Source: Hydrogenophilales bacterium (GTDB lineage Bacteria; Pseudomonadota; Gammaproteobacteria; Burkholderiales; Thiobacillaceae). From it: a DNA stretch of 5,972 nucleotides. The notes beneath the pieces were generated by a model, which saw nothing but the letters and a program-made list of their open reading frames with translations, had not been told where the DNA came from and did not search any database. The position numbers and the translations under genes were made by a program. The number at the start of each line of letters is the position of its first letter. Position 1 is the first letter of the stretch. Below are positions 1 to 5,972 of this stretch, in pieces. The stretch spans positions 1-5,972 of the forward strand of contig JAABQE010000292.1 in assembly GCA_011391655.1 (NCBI GenBank). Direction: 5' to 3'.

Positions 1-939
1 ATCGAGGACGTGCTGGGCCTGCCACGCAATACACTGAAGATCGGCATCATGGACGAGGAGCGCCGCACCACGCTCAATCTCAAGGCCTGCATCCGCGAGG
101 CGCGCGAGCGCCTGATCTTCATCAATACCGGCTTTCTCGATCGTACCGGCGACGAGATTCATACCTCGATGGAGGCGGGGCCGGTGCTTAGAAAAAACGA
201 GATGAAATCCGCAGCCTGGCTCCAAGCCTACGAGAACTGGAACGTGGACATCGGGCTGGCTTGCGGCCTCGCGGGCCGGGCGCAGATCGGCAAGGGCATG
301 TGGACCATGCCCGATCTGATGGCCGGCATGATGGCCTCGAAGCAGGCGCACCCCGAAGCCGGCGCCAACTGCGCCTGGGTGCCATCGCCTACTGCCGCCA
401 CCCTGCACGCCATCCACTACCACCGGGTGGATGTGTTTGCGCGCCAGATCGCGCTACGGCAACGCGAACGCGCCTCGCTCGATGACCTGCTGGCGATTCC
501 GGTGGTGACGAAGCCGGCCTGGTCGCCGGAAGACATCCGGCAGGAACTGGACAACAATATCCAGGGCCTGCTCGGTTATGTGGTGCGCTGGATCGACCAG
601 GGCATGGGCGCATCCAAGGTGCCGGACCTCGACAACGTCGGCCTGATGGAAGACCGGGCAACGCTGCGCATTTCCAGCCAGCACATTGCCAACTGGCTGC
701 ATCACGGCATCGTGAACGAAACCCAGGTGCTGGAATCGTTGAAGCGGATGGCCCGCCTGGTGGATCAGCAGAATGCCGGCGACCCGCATTACATCAACAT
801 GGCGCCGCACTACATCAGCCTGGCTTTCCAGGCCGCGCAAGACCTGATTTTCCACGGTCGGCGCGTGCCCAACGGCTATACCGAACCCACTTTGCACCGG
901 CGCCGCCGGGCGTTCAAGGCCGCCCTGCGCGGGGATTGA
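1..939 (+). CDS. glcB: Malate synthase G, C-terminal part (5' end outside window)
   Basis: Malate synthase G condenses glyoxylate with acetyl-CoA to give malate in the cytoplasm, as part of the glyoxylate/glycolate pathway. The frame is open from base 1 and ends at TGA 937-939. This leaves 312 codons of a protein that is about 720 residues long in E. coli, so the N-terminal half lies upstream. Counting from the first window codon, [12 protein letters not shown] (17-28) holds Glu19 and FLDRTGDE (45-52) holds Asp47. Their 28-residue spacing matches the Mg2+ ligands Glu427 and Asp455 of the E. coli enzyme. [13 protein letters not shown] (215-227) holds Asp218, the counterpart of the catalytic base Asp631. 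The C-terminus keeps the family's NGYTEP...HRRRR ending. One oddity is that the cysteine normally before SKVPD (E. coli Cys617) is Ala204 here. The next gene converges on it 43 bp away. The family call is very secure. Confidence 0.96.
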   Translation: MEDVLGLPRNTLKIGIMDEERRTTLNLKACIREARERLIFINTGFLDRTGDEIHTSMEAGPVLRKNEMKSAAWLQAYENWNVDIGLACGLAGRAQIGKGMWTMPDLMAGMMASKQAHPEAGANCAWVPSPTAATLHAIHYHRVDVFARQIALRQRERASLDDLLAIPVVTKPAWSPEDIRQELDNNIQGLLGYVVRWIDQGMGASKVPDLDNVGLMEDRATLRISSQHIANWLHHGIVNETQVLESLKRMARLVDQQNAGDPHYINMAPHYISLAFQAAQDLIFHGRRVPNGYTEPTLHRRRRAFKAALRGD

Positions 940-940
940 G

Positions 941-965
941 CCGCGCCTGCATTAAAGCAGCGCGG
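941..965. terminator. Hairpin between convergent glcB and GGDEF-EAL genes
   Basis: Two bases after the glcB stop codon, CCGCG (941-945) and CTGC (947-950) pair with GCAG (957-960) and CGCGG (961-965). The result is a 9-bp GC-rich stem with one bulged C and an ATTAAA loop. It lies in the 43-bp gap between convergent stop codons, so it could serve both transcripts. No T-run of the classical intrinsic type follows on either strand, so it may instead protect 3' ends or work together with Rho. The structure is seen in the sequence; the terminator role is inferred. Confidence 0.45.
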
Positions 966-967
966 CA

Positions 968-977
968 ATTGATCAAT
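968..977. repeat. Perfect 10-bp palindrome ATTGATCAAT
   Basis: ATTGATCAAT is a perfect inverted repeat just outside the GC-rich hairpin and 5 bp from the stop codon of the minus-strand regulator gene. It resembles two abutting TTGAT half-sites, but it lacks the 4-bp spacer of FNR-type operators and lies between gene ends, so a regulatory role is doubtful. Confidence 0.3.
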
Positions 978-982
978 CCGGG

Positions 983-3190
983 TTAGCCGGCCACGCGCCG
1001 GTCGCTCTTCTCGAAGCCGCGCCCGTTCTCGCCCAGCAGCGCCGTTGCAGCATGGCTGGACATCGGCGCGCTGTAGAAATAACCCTGTATTTCGTGGCAT
1101 TGCATCTGTTGCAGCCTGGCCAGTTGGCCGGCGGTTTCGACCCCCTCGGCAACGACGTTCAGCTTCATGCCGCGGCCCATGGCAATCATCGCGTTGACGA
1201 TGGACATGTTTTCTTCACGGTCGAGTTCCTGCACGAAAGACTGGTCGATCTTCAGGGTATGAATGGGAAAGCGCGACAGGTATTTGAACGAGCTGTAGCC
1301 GGTGCCGAAATCGTCGATGGCGAGACGGATGCCTGCCGTGGAAAGCCGTCCGAGCTTGATCGCATTGGCTTCGAAGTCTCGCATCAGCAGGCTCTCGGTG
1401 ATCTCCAACTCCATCAGATTGCCGTCCAGCGAATACACCTGCACCGCGCGCATGACGCTGTCGACGAAGTCGGCGCTTTCGAGCTGACGCGCCGAAATGT
1501 TGACCGACAGGCGCACTGGCGGCAGCCCGGCCTTGCGCCATTCGGCCATCTGCGCACCCGCCTGGCGCAGCACCCAGTCGCCGATGGGAACGATGACGCC
1601 GGACTCTTCGGCCACCGGGATGAAGTCGGCGGGGGTCAGCAAGCCGCGCTGCGGATGCCACCAGCGCAGCAGGGCTTCAAAGCCGCGCACTTCGCCCGTC
1701 TGGGCATCGACCTGCGGCTGATAGAACAAGACGAATTCGTTGCGCGCCAGGGCACGGCGCAGGTCGACCTCGATCTGCATGCGTTCGGAATAGGGCGCCT
1801 GCATGCCGGATTCCCAGAACTGCAGGCGGCTGCGGCCCTGCGACTTGGCCCGGTACATGGCGATTTCAGCCTGCCGGATCAGGCTGTCGACCTGCTCGCC
1901 GTCTTCCGGGGCGACGCAGGCGCCGATGCTGACCGAGACGTAGATTTCATGGCCCTTGACGTACACAGGCTTGGACAGCACCTGAATGATCTTGCGGCAG
2001 ATGTGCTCGACATCGCCGCGCGACACCAGCGTGGGCAGCAGCACGGCGAACTCGTCGCCGCCAAGCCGCGCCAGGGTGTCGCCTTCGCGCAGGCACTGGC
2101 GCAGGCGTGCCCCGACGGCGAGCAGCATTTCGTCGCCGATGGTGTGACCCAGCGAGTCGTTGATCACCTTGAAGTGGTCCAGATCAAGGCTCAGCACCGC
2201 CAGCGGATTGTGGGTACGTTTGGCCTGTGCCACCATGAGGCCGAGGTGGTCGCGGAACAGGGCGCGGTTCGGCAGTCCGGTCAGCAGGTCATGATAGGTC
2301 TGATAGTGCACCGTCTCCTCGGCCTGCTTGCGCTCCGTGACGTCCTTGGCGACGCCGTAGCTGCCGATGAAACGCTGCTCGAAGGGACCCGCCTCCTCGT
2401 CGTACATGCCAGTGGCAGTCAGCTCGACCGACTTGCAGCGGCCGTTCATCGGACGCGGGCGACGCATCCCCGGGTTGCACTTGAGGCGGATCTCGATGTT
2501 TCGCGCGCTACGGTCTCCGGCGCGGCGTTCGTTGAAGATGTGTTCGGCGCGTGCGATGTCGTCCTCGTGGATCACCAGGCTGTAATGCTGGCCAAGCAAT
2601 TCATCACGCCGATAGCCGATCAGGCTTTCGGCACGGTCGTTGACGAAGGTGAAGCGGCCTTCGCAGTCCAGGGTGTAGATGAAATCGGGCGAACTGTTGA
2701 CCAGGAAACGGTGCCACTTTTCCGACTGCTGCAGGCGCTGCAGGATATGGTTGTTTTCCTTTTCCAGCCGCCGCCGCGTCAGGGTGTTGTCGATGCGGCG
2801 CAGCAACTCCTCCGACTCATAGGGCTTGCGCACGAAGTCCGAGGCCCCGCCGCGCAGCGCACGGATCGCCGCATCGATGGTGCTGTCGCCGGACACCACG
2901 ATCACAGGCGTATCGGGGCAGCGCTCGGCAACGAAGCGCAGCACCTCGTTGCCGTCCAGGTCGGGCATGCCGAGATCGAGCAGGATGATGTCGAACAGTT
3001 GCTTGCCGATGGCGATCAGGGCTTCGCAGCCGCCGTTGGCCGTCAAGACCTCGTAATCACGGACGCTCAGCAGGCGGCTCAAGCCTTCCAGTATCAGCGG
3101 CTCGTCGTCCACCAGCAGCAGGCGGGGGCGCACCGGAAAACTGCTGACCGTTCGAATCAGTGGCGAAGGTTCAATGGAATCGTCTGACAC
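983..3190 (-). CDS. Response regulator with REC-PAS-GGDEF-EAL domains (c-di-GMP turnover)
   Basis: A 735-residue soluble regulator predicted to make and/or degrade cyclic di-GMP on phosphorylation. REC (about 22-137) has acidic residues Asp28/Asp29, phospho-acceptor Asp72 in LLDLGMPD, Ser100 and Lys122. A charged helical linker (138-157) leads to a PAS domain (about 158-290) ending in the usual DVTERKQAEE. GGDEF (about 293-460) carries intact GGDEF 377-381 and an inhibitory RxxD site, R368-D371, five residues upstream. EAL (about 473-720) has Glu505 (EAL), Asn564, Glu596, Glu599, Asp626/Asp627 (DDFGTG), Lys647, Glu682 and Gln702. This is the full metal-binding and catalytic set of active EAL phosphodiesterases, so both activities are possible. 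The start is GTG at 3190-3188, supported by AAGGAG seven bases upstream; no earlier ATG fits. The gene follows the kinase gene by 22 bp in the same operon and is presumably its phosphorylation target. The stop is TAA at 985-983. The PAS domain has a loop insertion (about 238-252) bounded by two cysteines. Confidence 0.96.
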   Translation of the reverse strand: MSDDSIEPSPLIRTVSSFPVRPRLLLVDDEPLILEGLSRLLSVRDYEVLTANGGCEALIAIGKQLFDIILLDLGMPDLDGNEVLRFVAERCPDTPVIVVSGDSTIDAAIRALRGGASDFVRKPYESEELLRRIDNTLTRRRLEKENNHILQRLQQSEKWHRFLVNSSPDFIYTLDCEGRFTFVNDRAESLIGYRRDELLGQHYSLVIHEDDIARAEHIFNERRAGDRSARNIEIRLKCNPGMRRPRPMNGRCKSVELTATGMYDEEAGPFEQRFIGSYGVAKDVTERKQAEETVHYQTYHDLLTGLPNRALFRDHLGLMVAQAKRTHNPLAVLSLDLDHFKVINDSLGHTIGDEMLLAVGARLRQCLREGDTLARLGGDEFAVLLPTLVSRGDVEHICRKIIQVLSKPVYVKGHEIYVSVSIGACVAPEDGEQVDSLIRQAEIAMYRAKSQGRSRLQFWESGMQAPYSERMQIEVDLRRALARNEFVLFYQPQVDAQTGEVRGFEALLRWWHPQRGLLTPADFIPVAEESGVIVPIGDWVLRQAGAQMAEWRKAGLPPVRLSVNISARQLESADFVDSVMRAVQVYSLDGNLMELEITESLLMRDFEANAIKLGRLSTAGIRLAIDDFGTGYSSFKYLSRFPIHTLKIDQSFVQELDREENMSIVNAMIAMGRGMKLNVVAEGVETAGQLARLQQMQCHEIQGYFYSAPMSSHAATALLGENGRGFEKSDRRVAG

Positions 3191-3197
3191 GGAAATT

Positions 3198-3203
3198 CTC
3201 CTT
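3198..3203 (-). promoter_or_regulatory. Ribosome binding site fixing the GTG start of the GGDEF-EAL gene
   Basis: On the minus strand AAGGAG stands seven bases before the GTG at 3190-3188 and inside the 22-bp gap after the kinase stop codon. Good complementarity and ideal spacing support the GTG as the true start and suggest the gene is translated independently within the operon. Confidence 0.75.
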
Positions 3204-3212
3204 GAGCACGGG

Positions 3213-5192
3213 CTACATCGGCCCGTAGCGTGTTGTCATGAGCGGGGCCTGGCCTTGCTGCAGGGTGGGCAGGCGAATCAGGAAATGGGTGCCTTGCGGC
3301 GTGCTGGCGCAACTGAGCTGGCCATGCATGCGCTCGACCAGGCTGCGGCTGATGGACAAACCAAGGCCGGCATGATCGCCGCCCTTTTCGCTGACCACCG
3401 GTTCGAACAGCCGTGTCGCCACTGCCGCCGGCAATCCGGGGCCGGTGTCGGCCACTTCGATCTCGATCTGGCGCTGGCCGTCCACATCGACCAGCCGCGT
3501 GGTGAATTTGAGATGGCCACCCGCGTTCATGGCCTCGACCGCATTCTTGGCGAGATTGAACAGCACCTGTTTGAGCAGATCCTTCTGCAGCGGCAGCGGC
3601 GGCACGTCGGGGTTGAGGTCGATCTGCACGTTGACCTTGTTCGGGGCGAACAGGGTGCCGAGCGCCATCCGCACCAGTTCGGAGACCACGCTGTTGACCG
3701 ATACCAGTTCGAGTGCCGTGGCGGGCGGGGCGTGTTCCTCGGCTGCGGTGATGCCGCGCACGATGCGCCCCACCCGCTCGATTTCGTCGCTGATGATGCT
3801 GAGGTCACGCTGCACCGTCGAATCCGCGCCCAGGCGATCGGAAAGCAGATTGACGTAGTTGCGCATGATGGTGAGCGGGTTGGCCACCTCGTGCACGGCA
3901 CGGCGCACCCGATCCCGCGGAATATCGTCTGCCGGCACGACGGGTGCCGGCGCAGCCATTGCAGGCGAAGGTGCCTTTGCGGGAAGCGGCCACAAGGCCT
4001 CGGTGCATTCGGCCAGGAGGAATCGCCACAGCGGCGACGCGCTCAGGCCGGCCGCCACATCCCCCACCACCAGCACGCCAACCCTCCCGTCGCTTAGCGA
4101 CAGGGGCTGGCAAAGGAAGTTGGACACGCCAAGCAGGCGCGCGATCTGCTCGTCGACCAAGGCTGCGTCCGCCTCGCCACGCTCGAATTGCTGGGGCGCA
4201 TTGCGCGCAAGTGCACGCGGCAGCGCCGAATGGCCGTCGTCAGGCGGGATCGCCAACGCGCCCAGACCGGAGGCCGCCGGGATCAGCGCACTCGGCCGCA
4301 GGCATGCATCGGCAGCGGGTGCAAACAGGCAGGCGCGGTCAACGCCGAACAACGCGCGCAGCGCATCCTGCAACCGCGAAAACACCTGTCCGCTTTCGCC
4401 TGCGTGACGGAAATGGCCGTGCAGCGCCGATTGCGCGGCCTGCGCCGCATACAGGCAGGCAAGCCGATCAAACCCGGTGCCACTCGCCTGCACCACGGCA
4501 TCGGCCAGCCCAAAACGCAGCGCCTGCTGGCGCACCTGCGCCTGGCTGTCGGCCAGCAACTGGGCAGACTCGCCCGCACCGATTTGCAGGGCGGCGAGCG
4601 CGGCACGCACATCCACGCTGTCCACCGCGTCGGCACGGGTCACCAGTTGATAGGCGAGCTGGACGATGCGGACCAGCGAATGCGCGGCACGCCCGCGCGT
4701 CAGCGGTTCGGCGTGGTAGCGCACCGCGTCGGCCACCCAGCCGTCTGGATCCATCCCGTCCAGCCAGTCGGCGGCATGCGCCAGCGGGCTCATGCCGGGA
4801 TCGAAATAGGCTGCAAGATTGTGGGCGAGGCCCGCCGTCCAGGCCGCTTCGGCATCGGCCACGCCAGTGCGCAAGGCCAGCGCCTGCGCCAGATGCGCAA
4901 CGCCGATCGATTGCCGCCAGTTCACCGCGTAGCTTGCCTGCGCCGCCCCCGCCGCAACCGGTGCCGCCAGCAGCAATGCGCGAAGCAGGTCCGGATGCTC
5001 AAGACCGAAACCCGCGGGCAAGCGCTGCAGCCGCAAGGCCAGCACCGGATCGAAGCGCGCACAGGCGGCAAACTCCGCCTGGGCGGCTTCGCCCCGCATC
5101 AGCAGTTCCAGCGCCTCGGCCACCACACCCGGGGCACAGAGACACGCTGTTAGCCCTGATTTCTTCAGTAAATTGTTCGAAAGGTCTCGCAT
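3213..5192 (-). CDS. Soluble HDOD/GAF-like sensor histidine kinase
   Basis: A 659-residue cytoplasmic sensor kinase; no signal peptide or convincing transmembrane segment is visible. Residues about 15-205 resemble a diverged HDOD domain: an opening PGVVAEALELL, then FDPVLALRLQRLP (47-59), NWRQSIGVAHLAQALA (91-106) and GLAHNLA (121-127). Residues about 265-400 look GAF-like (FGVDRACLF ... VSNFLCQPLSLSDGRVGVLVVGD). An Ala/Pro linker (402-420) precedes the kinase core. The H-box is RRAVHEVANPL with phospho-acceptor His434. The N-box is FNLAKNAVEAM (545-555), the G1 box is DTGPGL (582-587), the F-box is LFEP (595-598) and the G2 box is GLGLS (609-613), so the ATP site is complete. It lies immediately upstream of the REC-PAS-GGDEF-EAL gene, its likely partner. 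The ATG at 5192-5190 directly abuts AAGGAG, and the -10 box lies only about 8-10 bases upstream, so the transcript may be leaderless. GTG codons 23-24 are weaker alternatives because they would cut into the HDOD-like start. The kinase call is secure; the HDOD and GAF assignments are moderate. Confidence 0.92.
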   Translation of the reverse strand: MRDLSNNLLKKSGLTACLCAPGVVAEALELLMRGEAAQAEFAACARFDPVLALRLQRLPAGFGLEHPDLLRALLLAAPVAAGAAQASYAVNWRQSIGVAHLAQALALRTGVADAEAAWTAGLAHNLAAYFDPGMSPLAHAADWLDGMDPDGWVADAVRYHAEPLTRGRAAHSLVRIVQLAYQLVTRADAVDSVDVRAALAALQIGAGESAQLLADSQAQVRQQALRFGLADAVVQASGTGFDRLACLYAAQAAQSALHGHFRHAGESGQVFSRLQDALRALFGVDRACLFAPAADACLRPSALIPAASGLGALAIPPDDGHSALPRALARNAPQQFERGEADAALVDEQIARLLGVSNFLCQPLSLSDGRVGVLVVGDVAAGLSASPLWRFLLAECTEALWPLPAKAPSPAMAAPAPVVPADDIPRDRVRRAVHEVANPLTIMRNYVNLLSDRLGADSTVQRDLSIISDEIERVGRIVRGITAAEEHAPPATALELVSVNSVVSELVRMALGTLFAPNKVNVQIDLNPDVPPLPLQKDLLKQVLFNLAKNAVEAMNAGGHLKFTTRLVDVDGQRQIEIEVADTGPGLPAAVATRLFEPVVSEKGGDHAGLGLSISRSLVERMHGQLSCASTPQGTHFLIRLPTLQQGQAPLMTTRYGPM

Positions 5193-5200
5193 CTCCTTGC

Positions 5201-5230
5201 TATATATAATGAATTTTGCTAAACCGTCAA
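5201..5230 (-). promoter_or_regulatory. Sigma70-type promoter of the kinase/GGDEF-EAL operon
   Basis: On the minus strand TTGACG (5230-5225) matches five of six bases of the -35 consensus. An AT-rich TATATATA run (5208-5201) offers a -10 hexamer at a 16- or 18-bp spacing. Transcription would begin at roughly 5193-5196, only one to four bases before the ATG at 5192. This is the only good promoter I see upstream of the operon. The boxes are read directly; the start site is inferred from typical distances. Confidence 0.6.
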
Positions 5231-5246
5231 TCTAGGACTCAAAATA

Positions 5247-5286
5247 TTTGGACAAATGCCATGAATTGTTGTTTTCAAGTTTGGAC
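5247..5286. repeat. Direct repeat TTTGGAC, 33 bp centre to centre
   Basis: TTTGGAC occurs at 5247-5253 and again at 5280-5286, about three helical turns apart, in the divergent intergenic region. The second copy runs into a small inverted repeat (GGAC 5283-5286 with GTCC 5293-5296, and CGGA 5287-5290 with TCCG 5294-5297). This arrangement could be a regulator binding site upstream of pbpG and behind the operon promoter. It is short enough to be chance, and no known operator consensus was recognised. Confidence 0.3.
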
Positions 5287-5338
5287 CGGAATGTCCGTAA
5301 ATCGCCCATGGTGTTAAATTCTCAACGCCCTTCATTAA

Positions 5339-5343
5339 AGCAG
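5339..5343 (+). promoter_or_regulatory. Weak ribosome binding site deciding the pbpG start
   Basis: AGCAG stands six bases before the ATG at 5350. It is a one-mismatch Shine-Dalgarno-like sequence, but it is the best candidate near the three in-frame ATGs (5308, 5344, 5350). It directly abuts the ATG at 5344, which argues for 5350. No convincing -35/-10 pair for pbpG was found between 5193 and 5338. Confidence 0.4.
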
Positions 5344-5349
5344 ATGCAT

Positions 5350-5972
5350 ATGAAAGCTGTTTTGTCCGGATTGATTTTATTGTGCGCCCAGGCCAGCGCC
5401 GTCGCAGGCGACAGCCGCGCCTTCGTGCAATGGAGCGACTCGGCTGACGCAACCATGCCGGCCCCGCAGGCCACCTCCGATTCCGCGACGATGCCGGAAC
5501 TGAGCGCACATTCGGTGCTGGTGTTCGACCAGGCAAGTGGCCAGCAACTGCTGGCGAAAAATGCCACCCTGCAGACGCCGATCGCCTCGATCACCAAACT
5601 GATGACCGCGATGCTGGTGATGGACGCTGACCAACCGCTGGACGAACAGATCACCATCACCCACGAGGACCGTGACACCCTCAAGGGCACCGGTTCGCGC
5701 CTGGCCATCGGGTCCCGCTACACGCGCGGCCAACTGCTGCATCTGGCGCTGATCGCGTCCGACAACCGCGCGGCGCATGCGCTGGGGCGCACCTACCCGG
5801 GTGGAATCGACCGCTTCGTCGCGAACATGAACCGCATGGCGCTGGCGCTGGGCATGCGCGACACGGTGTACGTGGAGCCCACCGGCCTGTCGAGCGGCAA
5901 CCGCTCGACCGCGCTCGATCTGGCCATTCTGGCCGACTACGCTTACCAGAATTACCCTGAAATCCGCGATAT
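5350..5972 (+). CDS. pbpG: D-alanyl-D-alanine endopeptidase PbpG (PBP7-like), N-terminal part
   Basis: A periplasmic serine peptidase of the penicillin-binding protein S11 family; the E. coli homologue cuts D-Ala-meso-DAP cross-links in peptidoglycan. The reading frame runs off the right edge after 207 full codons. MKAVLSGLILLCAQASAVAG is a typical Sec signal peptide, with a likely cut after Ala17 or Gly20. A Ser/Thr/Ala/Pro-rich stretch (about 29-50) precedes the catalytic domain. SITK (80-83) is the SxxK motif with nucleophile Ser80 and Lys83. SDN (137-139) is the SxN motif. AAHALGRTYPGGIDRFVANMN and VEPTGLS are characteristic of PbpG rather than of DacA-type carboxypeptidases. The KTG motif should lie beyond the window. 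The start at 5350 is chosen for its weak SD; ATG 5344 or 5308 in the same frame would lengthen the n-region (5308 adds 14 residues). The gene is divergent from the kinase operon, with a shared AT-rich upstream region. Confidence 0.9.
   Translation, partial: MKAVLSGLILLCAQASAVAGDSRAFVQWSDSADATMPAPQATSDSATMPELSAHSVLVFDQASGQQLLAKNATLQTPIASITKLMTAMLVMDADQPLDEQITITHEDRDTLKGTGSRLAIGSRYTRGQLLHLALIASDNRAAHALGRTYPGGIDRFVANMNRMALALGMRDTVYVEPTGLSSGNRSTALDLAILADYAYQNYPEIRD

Noticed and set aside
454..897. 147-codon minus-strand frame inside glcB
   Set aside because: It lies opposite highly conserved malate synthase sequence; it is a shadow frame with no supporting start signal.
950..960. 11-bp CATTAAAGCAG shared between 950-960 and 5333-5343
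   Set aside because: The two copies lie in unrelated contexts (a hairpin loop and stem arm versus the region before pbpG) with no flanking similarity. This is best taken as coincidence.
1052..3187. 711-codon open frame on the + strand opposite the REC-PAS-GGDEF-EAL gene
   Set aside because: It mirrors a gene with every expected domain and catalytic residue. Its translation has no recognisable domain, and long antisense frames are expected in GC-rich genes with strong third-position G/C bias.
3174..4097. 307-codon + strand frame spanning the junction of the two operon genes
   Set aside because: No domain is recognisable, and it overlaps the catalytic core of the kinase on the opposite strand.
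3944..5209. 421- and 321-codon + strand open frames opposite the kinase gene, rich in Arg, Pro and Ala
   Set aside because: The compositions are low-complexity and typical of shadow frames. The minus strand carries a clear kinase with H, N, G1, F and G2 boxes.
5246..5303. Possible FNR, sigma54 or sigma28 sites in the divergent intergenic region
   Set aside because: I checked for TTGAT-N4-ATCAA, GG-N10-GC and TAAA-N15-GCCGATAA patterns; none fits with correct spacing on either strand.
5219..5536. 105-codon minus-strand frame overlapping the pbpG start
   Set aside because: It runs through the operon promoter and opposite the PbpG signal peptide. It has no recognisable domain and no good start context.

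Overview
The window looks like an ordinary chromosomal stretch from a GC-rich proteobacterium, most likely a betaproteobacterium. That placement rests on the glyoxylate-type malate synthase, the style of the GGDEF-EAL protein, and the strong third-position G/C preference in every gene. It is inference from protein character, not from any database search. No mobile element, CRISPR array, tRNA or rRNA is visible, and codon use looks uniform across the genes.

Layout. (1) Positions 1-939, + strand: the C-terminal 312 codons of malate synthase G (glcB), cut by the left edge. (2) Positions 940-982: a short convergent gap with a GC-rich hairpin and a 10-bp palindrome, a likely shared termination zone. 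(3) Positions 983-5192, - strand: a two-gene operon. The upstream gene (3213-5192) encodes a soluble sensor histidine kinase with an HDOD-like N-terminus, a GAF-like middle and a HisKA/HATPase core. The downstream gene (983-3190) starts 22 bp later and encodes a REC-PAS-GGDEF-EAL response regulator. (4) Positions 5193-5349: an AT-rich divergent intergenic region holding a good sigma70-type promoter for the operon and a 7-bp direct repeat. (5) Positions 5350-5972, + strand: the N-terminal part of a PbpG-type D-alanyl-D-alanine endopeptidase, cut by the right edge.

How it fits together. The operon reads as a cognate two-component system. The cytoplasmic kinase would phosphorylate Asp72 of the response regulator, whose output is synthesis or breakdown of cyclic di-GMP. 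All signature residues of both the cyclase and phosphodiesterase domains are present, along with an inhibitory RxxD site. The flanking metabolic gene (glcB) and cell-wall gene (pbpG) show no clear functional tie to it. The most noteworthy points are the HDOD-kinase/c-di-GMP pairing, the apparently leaderless start of the kinase gene, and the loss in this malate synthase of a cysteine found in the E. coli and M. tuberculosis enzymes.
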